This document shows positions 26,762-35,800 of a DNA stretch of 64,000 nt, in pieces (positions within the stretch are counted from its first letter, which is position 1; every line of letters starts with the position of its first letter). Below the pieces are notes generated by a model that was not told the origin of the DNA, searched no databases, and saw only the letters and a program-made list of their open reading frames with translations. The stretch is from Bacillota bacterium. Lineage in GTDB: Bacteria > Bacillota > Clostridia > Lachnospirales > Lachnospiraceae. The stretch lies in the NCBI GenBank assembly GCA_023436065.1, contig JAEZKU010000024.1, forward strand, positions 248,001 through 312,000, read 5' to 3'. The position numbers and the translations under genes were made by a program.

Positions 26762-27051
26762 TATGTTCCTCCTTACTATCAAATTCATATTTTTCCCAAG
26801 GACCAAATGTAATTTAAATCAGAATGCTATACATATTCGTAAGCTACTACAACCAGCTAGTCCGCATGTTTTCATATCTATTTTTCTCATATATTTTAAG
26901 AGCATAAGGATTCTTAGAAAAAAGTAGCATGTCTAATAGATAAATATCCCATATATATACAGTAGGATTATATCATAATACTAATTCAAATCATACAATA
27001 TCTTTATATTTATCAGAGCTATTACCTTTCAATAGCTTATACATCAATACT

Positions 27052-27235
27052 CTAGTCTCATCCTCTCCAAAAACATCAGTTCCGTTGTCTCACAAGGAAA
27101 AAAGCAGTTTTATAGTCTCAACCCTAACCCATATTTCACTTTCACAGCATTGCTCCATGGATAAAAAACGAGGTTTCCATCAATCGGCTATTCTAACCGA
27201 AATTTTGAAAACCTTTGATTTCAAGCCCTTTAGAG
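27052..27235. repeat. Dispersed hairpin element, copy 2
   Basis: Collinear with 13871-14045 and clearly alike by eye. Shared blocks: ctctagtctca, ttgtctcacaagg, tagtctcaaccctaaccc, ggataaaaaac and a hairpin (gaggtttccatcaatcggc with taaccgaaa and a complementary tail) at about 27170-27213. It lies in a 1-kb gap between the GNAT and cat genes. Confidence 0.6.
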
Positions 27236-27315
27236 CCTATTTACTTATCCTTGCGTGACATCAGACAGACAGTCTCCACATGGCTTGAGTGGTCATTATT
27301 GATGTCTGGGTTAAG

Positions 27316-27396
27316 GGGAACATATCAACCGTTTTTTAGCATTTTCGAGGTTTTAGGGACATATCAACGGGTTCGAGGTTCAAGGGAACATATCCA
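27316..27396. repeat. Dispersed GAACATATCAAC-type repeat, copy 2
   Basis: Three units in tandem (gggaacatatcaaccg, agggacatatcaacggg and agggaacatatccac) alternate with ttcgaggtt. The last unit directly abuts the stop codon of the MBL-fold remnant. Confidence 0.55.
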
Positions 27397-27534
27397 CTAA
27401 TTAAAATGATGATACGTATTATGATAGAAATTAATCTGCTCAGGAGAAGGAACAAGATACCCATCCTCAACTCCCAGCATATCACCGGCAATTAGTGTTT
27501 TTGCTCTGCTTATGATAAATAGCACCAAAATGAG
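27397..27534 (-). pseudogene. C-terminal remnant of an MBL-fold metallohydrolase
   Basis: About 45 codons read LFIISRAKTLIAGDMLGVED, GYLVPSPEQINFY and then a stop at 27397. The TLIAGD segment carries the metal-bridging Asp typical of MBL-fold hydrolases, followed by the usual loop. No start and no N-terminal HxHxDH region is present, so this is a decayed gene. Confidence 0.5.
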
Positions 27535-27593
27535 AAATTAAACTCGTGATTGTCATATTAAATTCTTATATTTTGGGGTGAAAATACATAGAA

Positions 27594-27619
27594 AAAGGAT
27601 TAGATTTCTCTAATCCTTT
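27594..27619 (-). terminator. Terminator downstream of the cat gene
   Basis: AAAGGATTAGA and TCTAATCCTTT form an 11-bp stem with a 4-base loop, followed by T-rich sequence on the minus strand. Between here and the cat stop (27815) lies 195 bp with an open minus-strand frame that has no start codon. Confidence 0.65.
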
Positions 27620-27814
27620 GAAATGATTTTTATAAGGAATATATTACTTAACTAAGCACAGACTCCTTCCAATCGATCTTCGCTGTCACTCGCCTTCTCG
27701 GGAAGTCCTTGCATAAGTGGAACATATGCTTCTTTGGTCGCTTTGTTTCCTCACGAGCTTCACAACATTTTCGATCTTTATTTATAGCTCGCAAGCACAA
27801 GCAATTTTTATATA

Positions 27815-28474
27815 TTATTTTTCATCTAACCATATCTCAAAATTTGAGGCTAATTCCTGTACCTCATTAAAAAATCTGCTTGTATGGTAACCATCGCAAA
27901 CCGCATGATGCACCTGTACAGACATGGGTAATATAATTTTATTGTCCTGCTGAAAATACTTACCAAAAGTAAAAATAGGGATTAGATATGTTGCATCATT
28001 GTATATATTCAAGTTAAATCCGGTAAAATTCACCCAAGGAATGCTGGACACATTAATTGTATTAGCAGGTTCACCTGCCTTAGGCATGAAATTCAAAACG
28101 TCGCTATAGTTTCTGATATCCTCAAGGTAATTATAGTAGAAACGTGGGAAGTTCTCGTCATACTCTGTCCAAATACTTGAAAAAGTTTCGTTATCCTTAT
28201 GAAAGATAGTATAACTTGGGTTCATACTATCCCAGTATCCTAACTTACCGTTTTGATCAAAACAGGTGCGGAACTCCTTGTGACGATTAACCACAGTTGT
28301 GATGATATAAATAAGCGTAGGGTACAGTTTCAGGCCCTTAAGTTTAATTTCACGTAGTAAACTAGTTATCTCTAAATTTGCAGTCATACTGTAAGTGCAC
28401 CTTACCGCATTTAAATAATGCTCAAAGTATGGCTTCCTATTCCAATCCTCTATATCTATCAAATTAAATTTCAT
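27815..28474 (-). CDS. cat: Type A chloramphenicol O-acetyltransferase
   Basis: A 219-residue enzyme of normal CAT length. It transfers acetyl from acetyl-CoA to the 3-hydroxyl of chloramphenicol. The active-site motif VQVHHAVCDGYH has its histidines at residues 189-190, and the N-terminus FNLIDIEDWNRKPYFEHY and INVSSIPWVNFTGF match the family. Expression is probably inducible: a 9-codon leader and a stem-loop that hides the AGGAGG lie just upstream. It is cytosolic and acts as a trimer in known relatives. It is probably functional because every conserved motif is present. Confidence 0.9.
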   Translation of the reverse strand: MKFNLIDIEDWNRKPYFEHYLNAVRCTYSMTANLEITSLLREIKLKGLKLYPTLIYIITTVVNRHKEFRTCFDQNGKLGYWDSMNPSYTIFHKDNETFSSIWTEYDENFPRFYYNYLEDIRNYSDVLNFMPKAGEPANTINVSSIPWVNFTGFNLNIYNDATYLIPIFTFGKYFQQDNKIILPMSVQVHHAVCDGYHTSRFFNEVQELASNFEIWLDEK

Positions 28475-28479
28475 AAATT

Positions 28480-28516
28480 AGCCTCCTAAAATTTTATTAT
28501 TTAATTTTAGAAGGCT
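28480..28516 (-). promoter_or_regulatory. Translational attenuator stem-loop of cat
   Basis: AGCCTCCTAAAATT (28480-28493) and AATTTTAGAAGGCT (28503-28516) are complementary with one mismatch. In the mRNA the downstream arm contains the AGGAGG ribosome site of cat, so the folded form would block translation. The upstream arm covers the last codons of the leader peptide, the standard arrangement for drug-induced cat genes in which a stalled ribosome opens the stem. Confidence 0.8.
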
Positions 28517-28536
28517 GATTTAACTGCCATCATCAT
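28507..28536 (-). CDS. cat leader peptide
   Basis: A 9-residue open frame, MMMAVKSAF, with AGGAGG (28544-28549) 7 bp upstream and a TAA inside the attenuator stem. In known cat genes ribosome stalling on such a leader in the presence of chloramphenicol frees the cat ribosome site. The role here is inferred from layout. Confidence 0.7.
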   Translation of the reverse strand: MMMAVKSAF

Positions 28537-28766
28537 CTTGCAACCTCCTGCTATCCAAGCATCTATATATATAAGCAAGTCCATTATACCATATAGAATC
28601 ATGTAAATCAAATAGGGTCATAGAATATAAAACAAATACACTTGCTACTACAAATATATCCTTTGTTAATTCGTGTTATTCTACCAATACGAATCAGCAT
28701 GATATGTAATAGTTAGTTATACGGATTATCCTCAACTGCTTCTTGCAATCCTTTGAGAATAACCTC

Positions 28767-29075
28767 CTAACAGACAGTTTGCCACCATCGCAAAGCATCC
28801 TTTTCTAGTTGCTTTACAAATGCATCCTTACCAGCGCAGTAGCCTTTAATATCCTCCGGGAATCGATTAGCCAGCTCCATCTTTAATTCACCATACTCTA
28901 AAGCGATGTCAGGATGTGTACGCAGAAAATCCCTTACTGCTATATGCCTATCTATATCTTTGTGATTGCTTTGCTCAAAAATATGAATCTGGTGTGTTCT
29001 ATTATCGCCACCCTTGCGGAAATATCTCCGTCCTTCAATACCAAACTCACCCATACACTCATATCCACCGTTTGA
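28767..29075 (-). pseudogene. GrpB-family (UPF0157) protein, N-terminally truncated
   Basis: A 95-residue frame from ATG 29054, with seven further matching codons upstream (SNGGYEC), reads MGEFGIEGRRYFRKGG, then RTHQIHIFEQSN, FLRTHPDIALEYGELK and AYCAGKDAF-like YCAGKDAFVKQLE. This is the C-terminal half of a GrpB/UPF0157 protein, normally about 170 residues. The N-terminal half is replaced by IS21-flank sequence from about 29080, so an IS insertion or deletion broke it. Confidence 0.7.
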
Positions 29076-29293
29076 ACCGTGATTTTTGTGCGTGTGACCC
29101 CACGCCCGTTTTCAGGGTTAAAAGTAGTGGAGATTTACACCCCCCCTACCATATGGGCTACAATAAATCTCAAATATTAATCAATTTTTATGATTTCATG
29201 AGATTTTTTGCAAATATTTTAAGCCGTTTCCGGCATCCTTTTCAAATTAGGGAATTAACTCACCATGCCAATTTAGGGAGGTGAATGTTATAT

Positions 29294-29980
29294 TTAGTTT
29301 TCTATTAATCTAATTATTTGACTGTTTGCACTCACCCTATCCAAGAGTGTCTGGCAAAGGTGCTTATCTTCTACAACATCCGTCCATTCGGATAGCTCAC
29401 GATTTGTAACTAGAATAATACTTCTTGATTCGTTAAGCGATGTAGTCGCCCGGTAAAAATGTTGAAGCTCTGCCTTGGTCGGTTCCAGATAAAACACTTC
29501 ATCAATTATAATAAGATCACACTCTCTCATATAGGAGAATGTTGCTCTCGCTTTAGGGCTCGTTTCTTTTGATTCCACTGTAGAGATAAAACTATCAAAA
29601 GTAGCATAGTAAGTTTTGTGTCCACCATTAATTGCTGCTATACCAAGCTGTACTGCCAGACTTGTCTTTCCTGTTCTGCACTTACCATGTAATACAATGT
29701 TCTGCTCTTCATCTATCCATGTTAGATTGAAAAGCTGTTTGATTTGCCATTTTAACCCTTTGTTCAGACCAGAAGTATCAAATTCCTTGTCAGGCAGCCT
29801 GCTTGCACTTCGCAGTTTTATATTTTTTTGTTGTGCCCGAAGTTCAATCTCCTTTTCAAGAATAGCCTGCAGATAATCCAAGTTGGACAGCTTTTCATTA
29901 TCCAGATCAATCAATCCGCGCGCAACATTCCATAAATTTAGTCTTTTGGCCAGATTACGAACCTCTGTTATGTCAGCCAT
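29294..29980 (-). CDS. istB: IstB-like ATPase of IS21 element
   Basis: A 228-residue AAA+ ATPase that assists IS21 transposition by controlling target choice. Walker A is HGKCRTGKTSLAVQLG near residue 98, Walker B LIIIDEVFYLEP near 155, and the sensor-like IILVTNRELSEWTD follows. The length is slightly short of the usual 240-260 residues. It overlaps the end of istA by 8 bp and has its own AGGAGGG site, so it is co-translated. It is intact by sequence. Confidence 0.9.
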   Translation of the reverse strand: MADITEVRNLAKRLNLWNVARGLIDLDNEKLSNLDYLQAILEKEIELRAQQKNIKLRSASRLPDKEFDTSGLNKGLKWQIKQLFNLTWIDEEQNIVLHGKCRTGKTSLAVQLGIAAINGGHKTYYATFDSFISTVESKETSPKARATFSYMRECDLIIIDEVFYLEPTKAELQHFYRATTSLNESRSIILVTNRELSEWTDVVEDKHLCQTLLDRVSANSQIIRLIEN

Positions 29981-31445
29981 CTATTTCCCTCCTAATCTCC
30001 TTACTTCTTGTCAAATGGTTAAAATATTGCTGGTTGTTCATGAACAGTTTTGCTTTTTCCGGTCCATGTCGGTACATCAGATATGCTGCTAATTCATACG
30101 CACTGCAATGACCAGATTTAAAACAAAATTCCATACCATCAAGTAACTGCTCCACCGAATAAAACTTAGTCATCCGGTTTAGGCGTATACAATGAGCATA
30201 TAAATATTTTGGTTGCTCTCGTTCTAATAGCAAGAGAAATTCCTGTGCATTTTCATAATCTTTGAAGAAATGCTTTGCAACAGCTAATGAAGCTCTGTCT
30301 TCCACATCTTCTTTTTCTGGTTTGAATACTTGACCGATTTCTTCTATTACAGGGTATTTCGCTAATAATTCATTTGTATCAGTATCATAAAATAAAAGTA
30401 GCTCGCCATCATCATCCACCCGGATACGCTGGTGAGCATTCATTGTACCTATAGTTATCTGATAAAGATTTCCTTTATACTGCAATGTTCCATCTGAGCT
30501 ATAAGATACAACAGTACTCGATTGTTTAGTGAATGGCTCAACATGAATTAGATACTTTGACTCTTCGGTAAATAAATCTCGTGGAATCTTCCTAGTAATA
30601 TAATGAATTCTTCCATTACCTTCTCTATCAAGCCAGGCAAGAACGGCACTGTTAAGACTATCAATACCGCTGTATATTCTTCCTTCCAGAAAGCTTTGCT
30701 TGAGATGTCCTACCATCTCCTCCACCTTTCCTTTACTTTGCGGATCCCTTGGTCTGCATAGTGACACGCTGTAACCTACACGTTTGACATACTCCTCAAA
30801 GGCCGGTACAAAAATAATATTACCAAGGTTTTCACTTACCACATACACTCGATCCTGATCATACATTATAGTCTGGGTTCTACCGCCAAAATACTGAAAA
30901 GCATATCCATGTGCCTTAATAGCTGTATCAGTGGTGAAGGGATCAGGAGAAAAATAAACGTATTTCATCCTACTGTAGCTGAGCACCATACAGAAAAAAT
31001 ATACTCGTACCGTCCTACCATACATATCTTTTAGCTTAAACTGTCCGAAATCAGTCTGTGCTTCATAACCAGGTTGAGGGTTTTCCCTCGGGGATGTTAT
31101 CCTAGTTTTGGCTGATTTATAACCATGCTGTTCCCTGAGAGCTTTCATGTAGCGGAAGAAGGTCGCACGTTTCACTTGTAAATCAGGAAATGCTTCCACT
31201 AATTTAAGATAGACATTAGTATCCCGTATCTGGGGGCATAGCTTTAGCTGCTCCAGTATGTACTGCCTGTAATTGTCCAAATGATATTTTTCTTTCTCTG
31301 CTAACTTGGTAAATTCCTCATAGGACATGTTCCAGTACTTACAGACAGTAGTATAGGTGGTTCTTATAGCTTTCATAGTTTTTTTCTGCGAAAGACCCAG
31401 TACTTTAAGTTCTTGGATTTTTAGGTATTGTTCAATTCCAATCAA
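29973..31445 (-). CDS. istA: IstA transposase of IS21 element
   Basis: A 490-residue DDE transposase. The N-terminal HTH region is KIQELKVLGLSQKKTMKAI. The catalytic core carries AQTDFGQFKL (first Asp), IMYDQDRVYV (second Asp) and RDPQSKGKVEEMVGHLK (Glu), spaced as in the integrase fold. TTG at 31445 follows AAAGGAGGAACAG. All catalytic residues are present, so the element may still be active. Confidence 0.9.
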   Translation of the reverse strand: MIGIEQYLKIQELKVLGLSQKKTMKAIRTTYTTVCKYWNMSYEEFTKLAEKEKYHLDNYRQYILEQLKLCPQIRDTNVYLKLVEAFPDLQVKRATFFRYMKALREQHGYKSAKTRITSPRENPQPGYEAQTDFGQFKLKDMYGRTVRVYFFCMVLSYSRMKYVYFSPDPFTTDTAIKAHGYAFQYFGGRTQTIMYDQDRVYVVSENLGNIIFVPAFEEYVKRVGYSVSLCRPRDPQSKGKVEEMVGHLKQSFLEGRIYSGIDSLNSAVLAWLDREGNGRIHYITRKIPRDLFTEESKYLIHVEPFTKQSSTVVSYSSDGTLQYKGNLYQITIGTMNAHQRIRVDDDGELLLFYDTDTNELLAKYPVIEEIGQVFKPEKEDVEDRASLAVAKHFFKDYENAQEFLLLLEREQPKYLYAHCIRLNRMTKFYSVEQLLDGMEFCFKSGHCSAYELAAYLMYRHGPEKAKLFMNNQQYFNHLTRSKEIRREIDG

Positions 31446-31540
31446 TTTCTGTTCCTCCTTTGGTTTAAATGTTGTTTTATTTTAACTTTCAATTGTGGTC
31501 AATCAAAGGTACCACCTCCTCTCTAAAAAATTGCTCTGAA

Positions 31541-31594
31541 CGCAAAAAAGGGGTAGGATTCAGAGGATCCCACCCAGACTATTGACACAGAGCC
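31541..31594. repeat. Probable ISL3-family terminal fragment
   Basis: On the minus strand the segment begins GGCTCTGTGTCAATAG, close to the GGCTCTTTGTCAA end typical of ISL3-family elements. It continues without a transposase and runs straight into the IS21 flank. I read it as a leftover end of a second IS type. Confidence 0.4.
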
Positions 31595-31598
31595 TAAA

Positions 31599-31633
31599 AA
31601 GCGAATTGTAAAGTTATACAATACAATTCGCTT
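31599..31633. terminator. Hairpin beside the IS remnant
   Basis: AAGCGAATTGTA and TACAATTCGCTT form a perfect 12-bp stem around an 11-base loop, directly after the ISL3-like end. Confidence 0.5.
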
Positions 31634-31700
31634 AAATATTCCGATGAAAAGATTATACAATTCATCTATATTATTATATGTAGTTACAAAATATTTAGTA

Positions 31701-31735
31701 AAAAAAAAGAAAAGCTATGCAATTCTTTTCTTTTA
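31701..31735 (-). terminator. Strong rho-independent terminator of the island
   Basis: On the minus strand AAAAGAAAAG pairs with CTTTTCTTTT around aattgcatag and is followed by an uninterrupted T run. It stands 73 bp after the DUF3800 stop and probably ends the transcript of the whole defence-like island. Confidence 0.75.
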
Positions 31736-31807
31736 TTGTAAAACGAATAGCTATGCATTTCCTCTTACAAGGATATGATATACCATATATGAAGTTATTG
31801 TCAACAA

Positions 31808-32536
31808 TTATTTTATAATTTTGAAACCGAATCTATATGGCATATTTAAGCAACCGTCATATAAATTTTTTGTTATTTCTGCTAAAATCGAATACGGTTT
31901 TTGCTTCATAGCCAAAGCCTCCCGTGCTAAAGGATTTGGGATAAAGTCTGCCAATTGTAGCCCAATGTTATTTTCAGTTTTTATTGCAAAGTTAATGGTT
32001 GATAATTTAGCTTGTAGTGATTCTTTCTTAAAAAACAACGTACCCGTTGCCTTAAGCATATGAAATAAATTCTGCAATTTAGCATTATTACCTACATCTG
32101 TAGTTTCTAAATATATTGTTCCTACGCCGTCATTCATTGTCAAGAAATGAGTGAAATTCTCCATAAGTAATTGCAATGCTATGTAATATATATCATTCGA
32201 GTCATCCGGTTTATATAAGGTATTAAGATCACACGTATTTATAGATACAGCAATAACTTTAAATAGATCTGCAGTATTAAATAATGCCTTTAAATCATCA
32301 AAAAAATCCATTTGTTGTTGCTTCGTAATACCTCTAAATTCACCTTCTTTATGTCTGATATCTATTTCATGAAGAATTATCGCATCATTCCCAAAACATC
32401 TCTTTTTGATTTTGTTAACTCTTGGAATTATCTCTTTGTCATATGTTGCCTTTTCAACAATGATACCGCCTAACGTAAAGTTTTCAAAATTACTATTTGG
32501 CTTAGATTCATCTAAAAATAAAAAATATTCCTTCAC
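31808..32536 (-). CDS. DUF3800 domain protein, possible defence nuclease
   Basis: A 242-residue cytosolic protein. KEYFLFLDESKPNSN at the N-terminus holds the DE pair typical of DUF3800, and IILHEIDIRHKEGEF near residue 50 and IGLQLADFIPNPLA near residue 205 hold further acidic residues of this RNase H-like family. The GTG at 32536 is preferred because AGGTGGG precedes it; a TTG at 32578 would add 14 residues. It is separated from the restriction-type gene by 281 bp including a hairpin, so it may be a separate cargo gene of the same island. Function unknown; nuclease activity is inferred. Confidence 0.75.
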   Translation of the reverse strand: MKEYFLFLDESKPNSNFENFTLGGIIVEKATYDKEIIPRVNKIKKRCFGNDAIILHEIDIRHKEGEFRGITKQQQMDFFDDLKALFNTADLFKVIAVSINTCDLNTLYKPDDSNDIYYIALQLLMENFTHFLTMNDGVGTIYLETTDVGNNAKLQNLFHMLKATGTLFFKKESLQAKLSTINFAIKTENNIGLQLADFIPNPLAREALAMKQKPYSILAEITKNLYDGCLNMPYRFGFKIIK

Positions 32537-32766
32537 ATGTTTTCCCACCTGTCTTTTGTTTATCGTTTCGAAAATCAATGCATCAATTAATTATATTATG
32601 CTGTCACATAAATGAGGTAATTCAATCAATTTAGCCGAGATGTTAAGTTATTATTAAGTGGAATTAATATGGAATCCTATCCTCTGTTGTTTTTACAATT
32701 TCACCTGTTCACAGACAGCTTTTGTTATTGTTGTCAACTCTTCTGTACAATTTTAACATAGTCACG

Positions 32767-32802
32767 AAAGCGGCAAGCTCCTTACCGGTTACCTCACCGC
32801 TT
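32767..32802. terminator. Hairpin after the large restriction-type gene
   Basis: AAAGCGG and CCGCTTT pair around a 22-base loop, 15 bp past the minus-strand stop at 32817. It may partly end the transcript before DUF3800. Confidence 0.55.
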
Positions 32803-32816
32803 TTATCCTATTCAGA

Positions 32817-35800
32817 TTACATTTGTTTTATTTTACCATCTATATAAGCGGCTTCCTCTTCAGTAAAACCATACTTCTCATATAACTGTCTATCTATCTC
32901 TGCACTAGATAACTCCCAGTTTATGTCCGACCTAGAAGAAAAATCCTGTAATGGAATAAACCTATATGTTGATCGAGTAGCATCTTGGCTTGCCTTAGCT
33001 AATCCATGTAAATATCTCGAGAATTTAGTCTTTAGATATTTAGAAAGGTTATTCACAGATTCCCTATCTAATCCCAAATCAGCACCAATAACAATGTATG
33101 TTTCAGTACATACGGTCTGTGGTTCACCAATTATAGTATTTAAATTGTCGTCTGGCAGTTCCGTACCTATATTGTTTGCACGAGATGTATATATCTTCCA
33201 TTGATCAATCCATTCCTGATGTAGATCTATATCAGCTCGTTCAACATAGCCCTCAGTAGCATTGGCATAACACTTTATAGGCTTAGTCATTCCGGAACTA
33301 GATGAATTGAATCTATCATCCTTTTTAAACGTAGTACTAAACCCAAACGGCTTACGAGGTGAGGCGTAATCCATTATAGTTTTATCCGTTGACTTATGCT
33401 TAACCTTTTCTAGTATCTCCACAGCCCATGAGTCACGAATCAATACATCAAGACCATCTATCTTAAGAGGTCTGTGGCAATCATTCTTAACTTTATTGTC
33501 TTCATATGTTACTACATGAACCAGTTTTTCTTTATTGTCATACTCCGAATCAAGTAGGAAGTAACTTACCCCTCCACGGATATTTGTATTAGGGAAGATG
33601 TCATCAGGGGTCAACCAATCATGCAACTCCCTAAAATGAGGGTCATTTAACATCTCATCACGATAATCATCTAAACCTTTGCCACCTACATACCATCGGC
33701 TGGGTGTAACCATATCGACGTACCTCGGGTTAAGTTCCTTTGCTGCTCTGACAAATTTCTGGTAAATGGGTCTTGCACTTGCCTGAGCACCGCCATCGGA
33801 CTCTTGATATGGAGGATTTCCAATTACAACATCAAATTTCAAATCATCATCTCCAAACAGTTCTCTTAGTTTATCTAACACAATACCGGATTCTCCAATA
33901 GGAGTTAAATCATACTCTACAAAATTCATTTTTGAAGCATCGTCTGCTATACCAAACACATAGTTAATAACCATGTTGTATATGATATTACTTGGTGCTA
34001 CGGCATAAACCTGATTTTCTAAGATATGCTTAATTCGCATTTTGTTATCAGGTATTTTATTCTTTAATCCATGATAAAGTCGTTTTACTATCTCTGTAAT
34101 ATACATACCACTTTTTGTATATAAGTCAATGTATTTCTTTTCAGGGTTTGTAAAAATATCTGGTTCAACATCTTCCAGTAAATCAACCATATATTTTACA
34201 ACTCTTCGAGGAGTAAATATCTGATTAGTCTTTTGCGGCGGAATATAAGCAAAAATATCCAACCCATCTTCGTTGTGTAAATAATCTGCAACCTCATCTC
34301 GTCTATCGTAGAACTCGCCAATACTTGCATTAAATATGACTTCATCAAATAAACCGCCTTCGAAATGCTTCTTTTCTCCGTTCTCATCTATATAATCACC
34401 GCCATCACGTAAAAACCTAAACTGAGTTTCAGATATGCCTGCAATCTCTTGAAATACATCATCAGGAGTATACTCATCTATGTTAGCAAGAGTGGTATTT
34501 CTATTCCCATAAGCCATAAGAAATACAGGTATGGTACGAGCAAACCCTCTCAAATGGTCACGAACCATACTCTCCGTTTCATCTTTCTTGCTTTTTTCAA
34601 TTCTATTTTCTTGTGTTTCGATGGCTGAAGTTGTAACATCGATAATAGTTTTCTCAATTGCTCTAGTAAGCAAGGAGTTAGCTTCTTCTTTCGTTTCATT
34701 TATTACTACTTCTTTTTTGGTTTCTAGTTCTCTTTTTTCCGAAATTGAGGTTGCTTTCTTGATTTGATAATCAAATTCTTCCCTTACATTTGAAATTTGA
34801 TTATTAACATTATTCCAAACCTGATTGTAGGTTTCGACTACCTGTTCAGCTATCTTTTTCTTTATATCTTCTTTTTGCTTGGCAGTTACTCCATATGTTG
34901 TTTTAATTCCATCACTTACATTATCAATTGTCTTAGTAACATTTGGAGCTAACATCTCTAAATCTTCTAATTTTTCAACTATAGTTTCATCAAATTTTAC
35001 GATAAACACAGGCTGACCAAGCACCTTATCAACTGTTTCAGTAACTTTATCTGGATTCGGAGCAGGATGCCCCTCATTGTCTTTATAATAATCATTTACC
35101 TTAATATCTTCAGTTACCATTCTTCGCTGTTTTTCTGCCGGGAGTTGTTCCAGTATGTCAACTACTACCTTTGGAGCACCGAAAATTCTGTCTATATTAG
35201 CAAAAAGGAAGTTACTCATAAATCCTCGGCGCACAACCTCTTCTGTCTTTATCTTATTAGGTAGTGATAGTATGCTTTCTGCATCCAACTCTATCATTTT
35301 CCCATTAGGGTCACGAGATATAACAGGGAAGAAATTAAGCATCTCTAATACCTTATCTTTAACAGAACCGCTGTTACTTCCACTTAAACTAACTGCGAAA
35401 TCACGATAAATTTCAAGTGTACGTTCAGGGGCAAAATCGAAAACATAAGCATTAGTTTTTGATTTTCTTTCACCATTTTCATTAAATGTCCATGGATTCT
35501 GTGCTCTAAAAGCAGCTTGCATATACTGGGCTGAACTTACAGTATTATTAAGAATAAATATTCCCGTCCATTCAGGTATCGTAACCCCTGTGGTTAGCTG
35601 ACCAACACTTAAAGTAATAGTTTTCTCATTATGCTTAATAGCATATTTTACTTTTTCTAAATTAGATTTAATCTCTTCATCATAGAAATCTTTAACGACT
35701 TCTCCATCCCCGGCAGCTACCACGATTTTATAATATTTGAAAACTTTATGGGTACGCAAAAGTTCTGCCAATGCATTAGCACTCGCTACACGGTCTAATA

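Larger units (their letters stand above)
29080..31540 (-). mobile_element. IS21-family insertion element (approximate limits)
   Basis: Contains overlapping istA and istB. The left limit is near 29080, where GrpB homology ends; the right limit is before 31541, where an ISL3-like end begins. Direct-repeat-like units (tttcaaattagggaattaac and gccaatttagggaggtgaa) lie before istB's end at about 29244-29284. I could not define the terminal inverted repeats or a target duplication. Confidence 0.7.

Noticed and set aside
27653..27814. Open minus-strand frame rich in Cys and basic residues after cat
   Set aside because: No start codon, no ribosome site and no family match; more likely chance.
29080..29293. 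Exact terminal inverted repeats for the IS21 element
   Set aside because: I compared both flanks and found no convincing matching ends.
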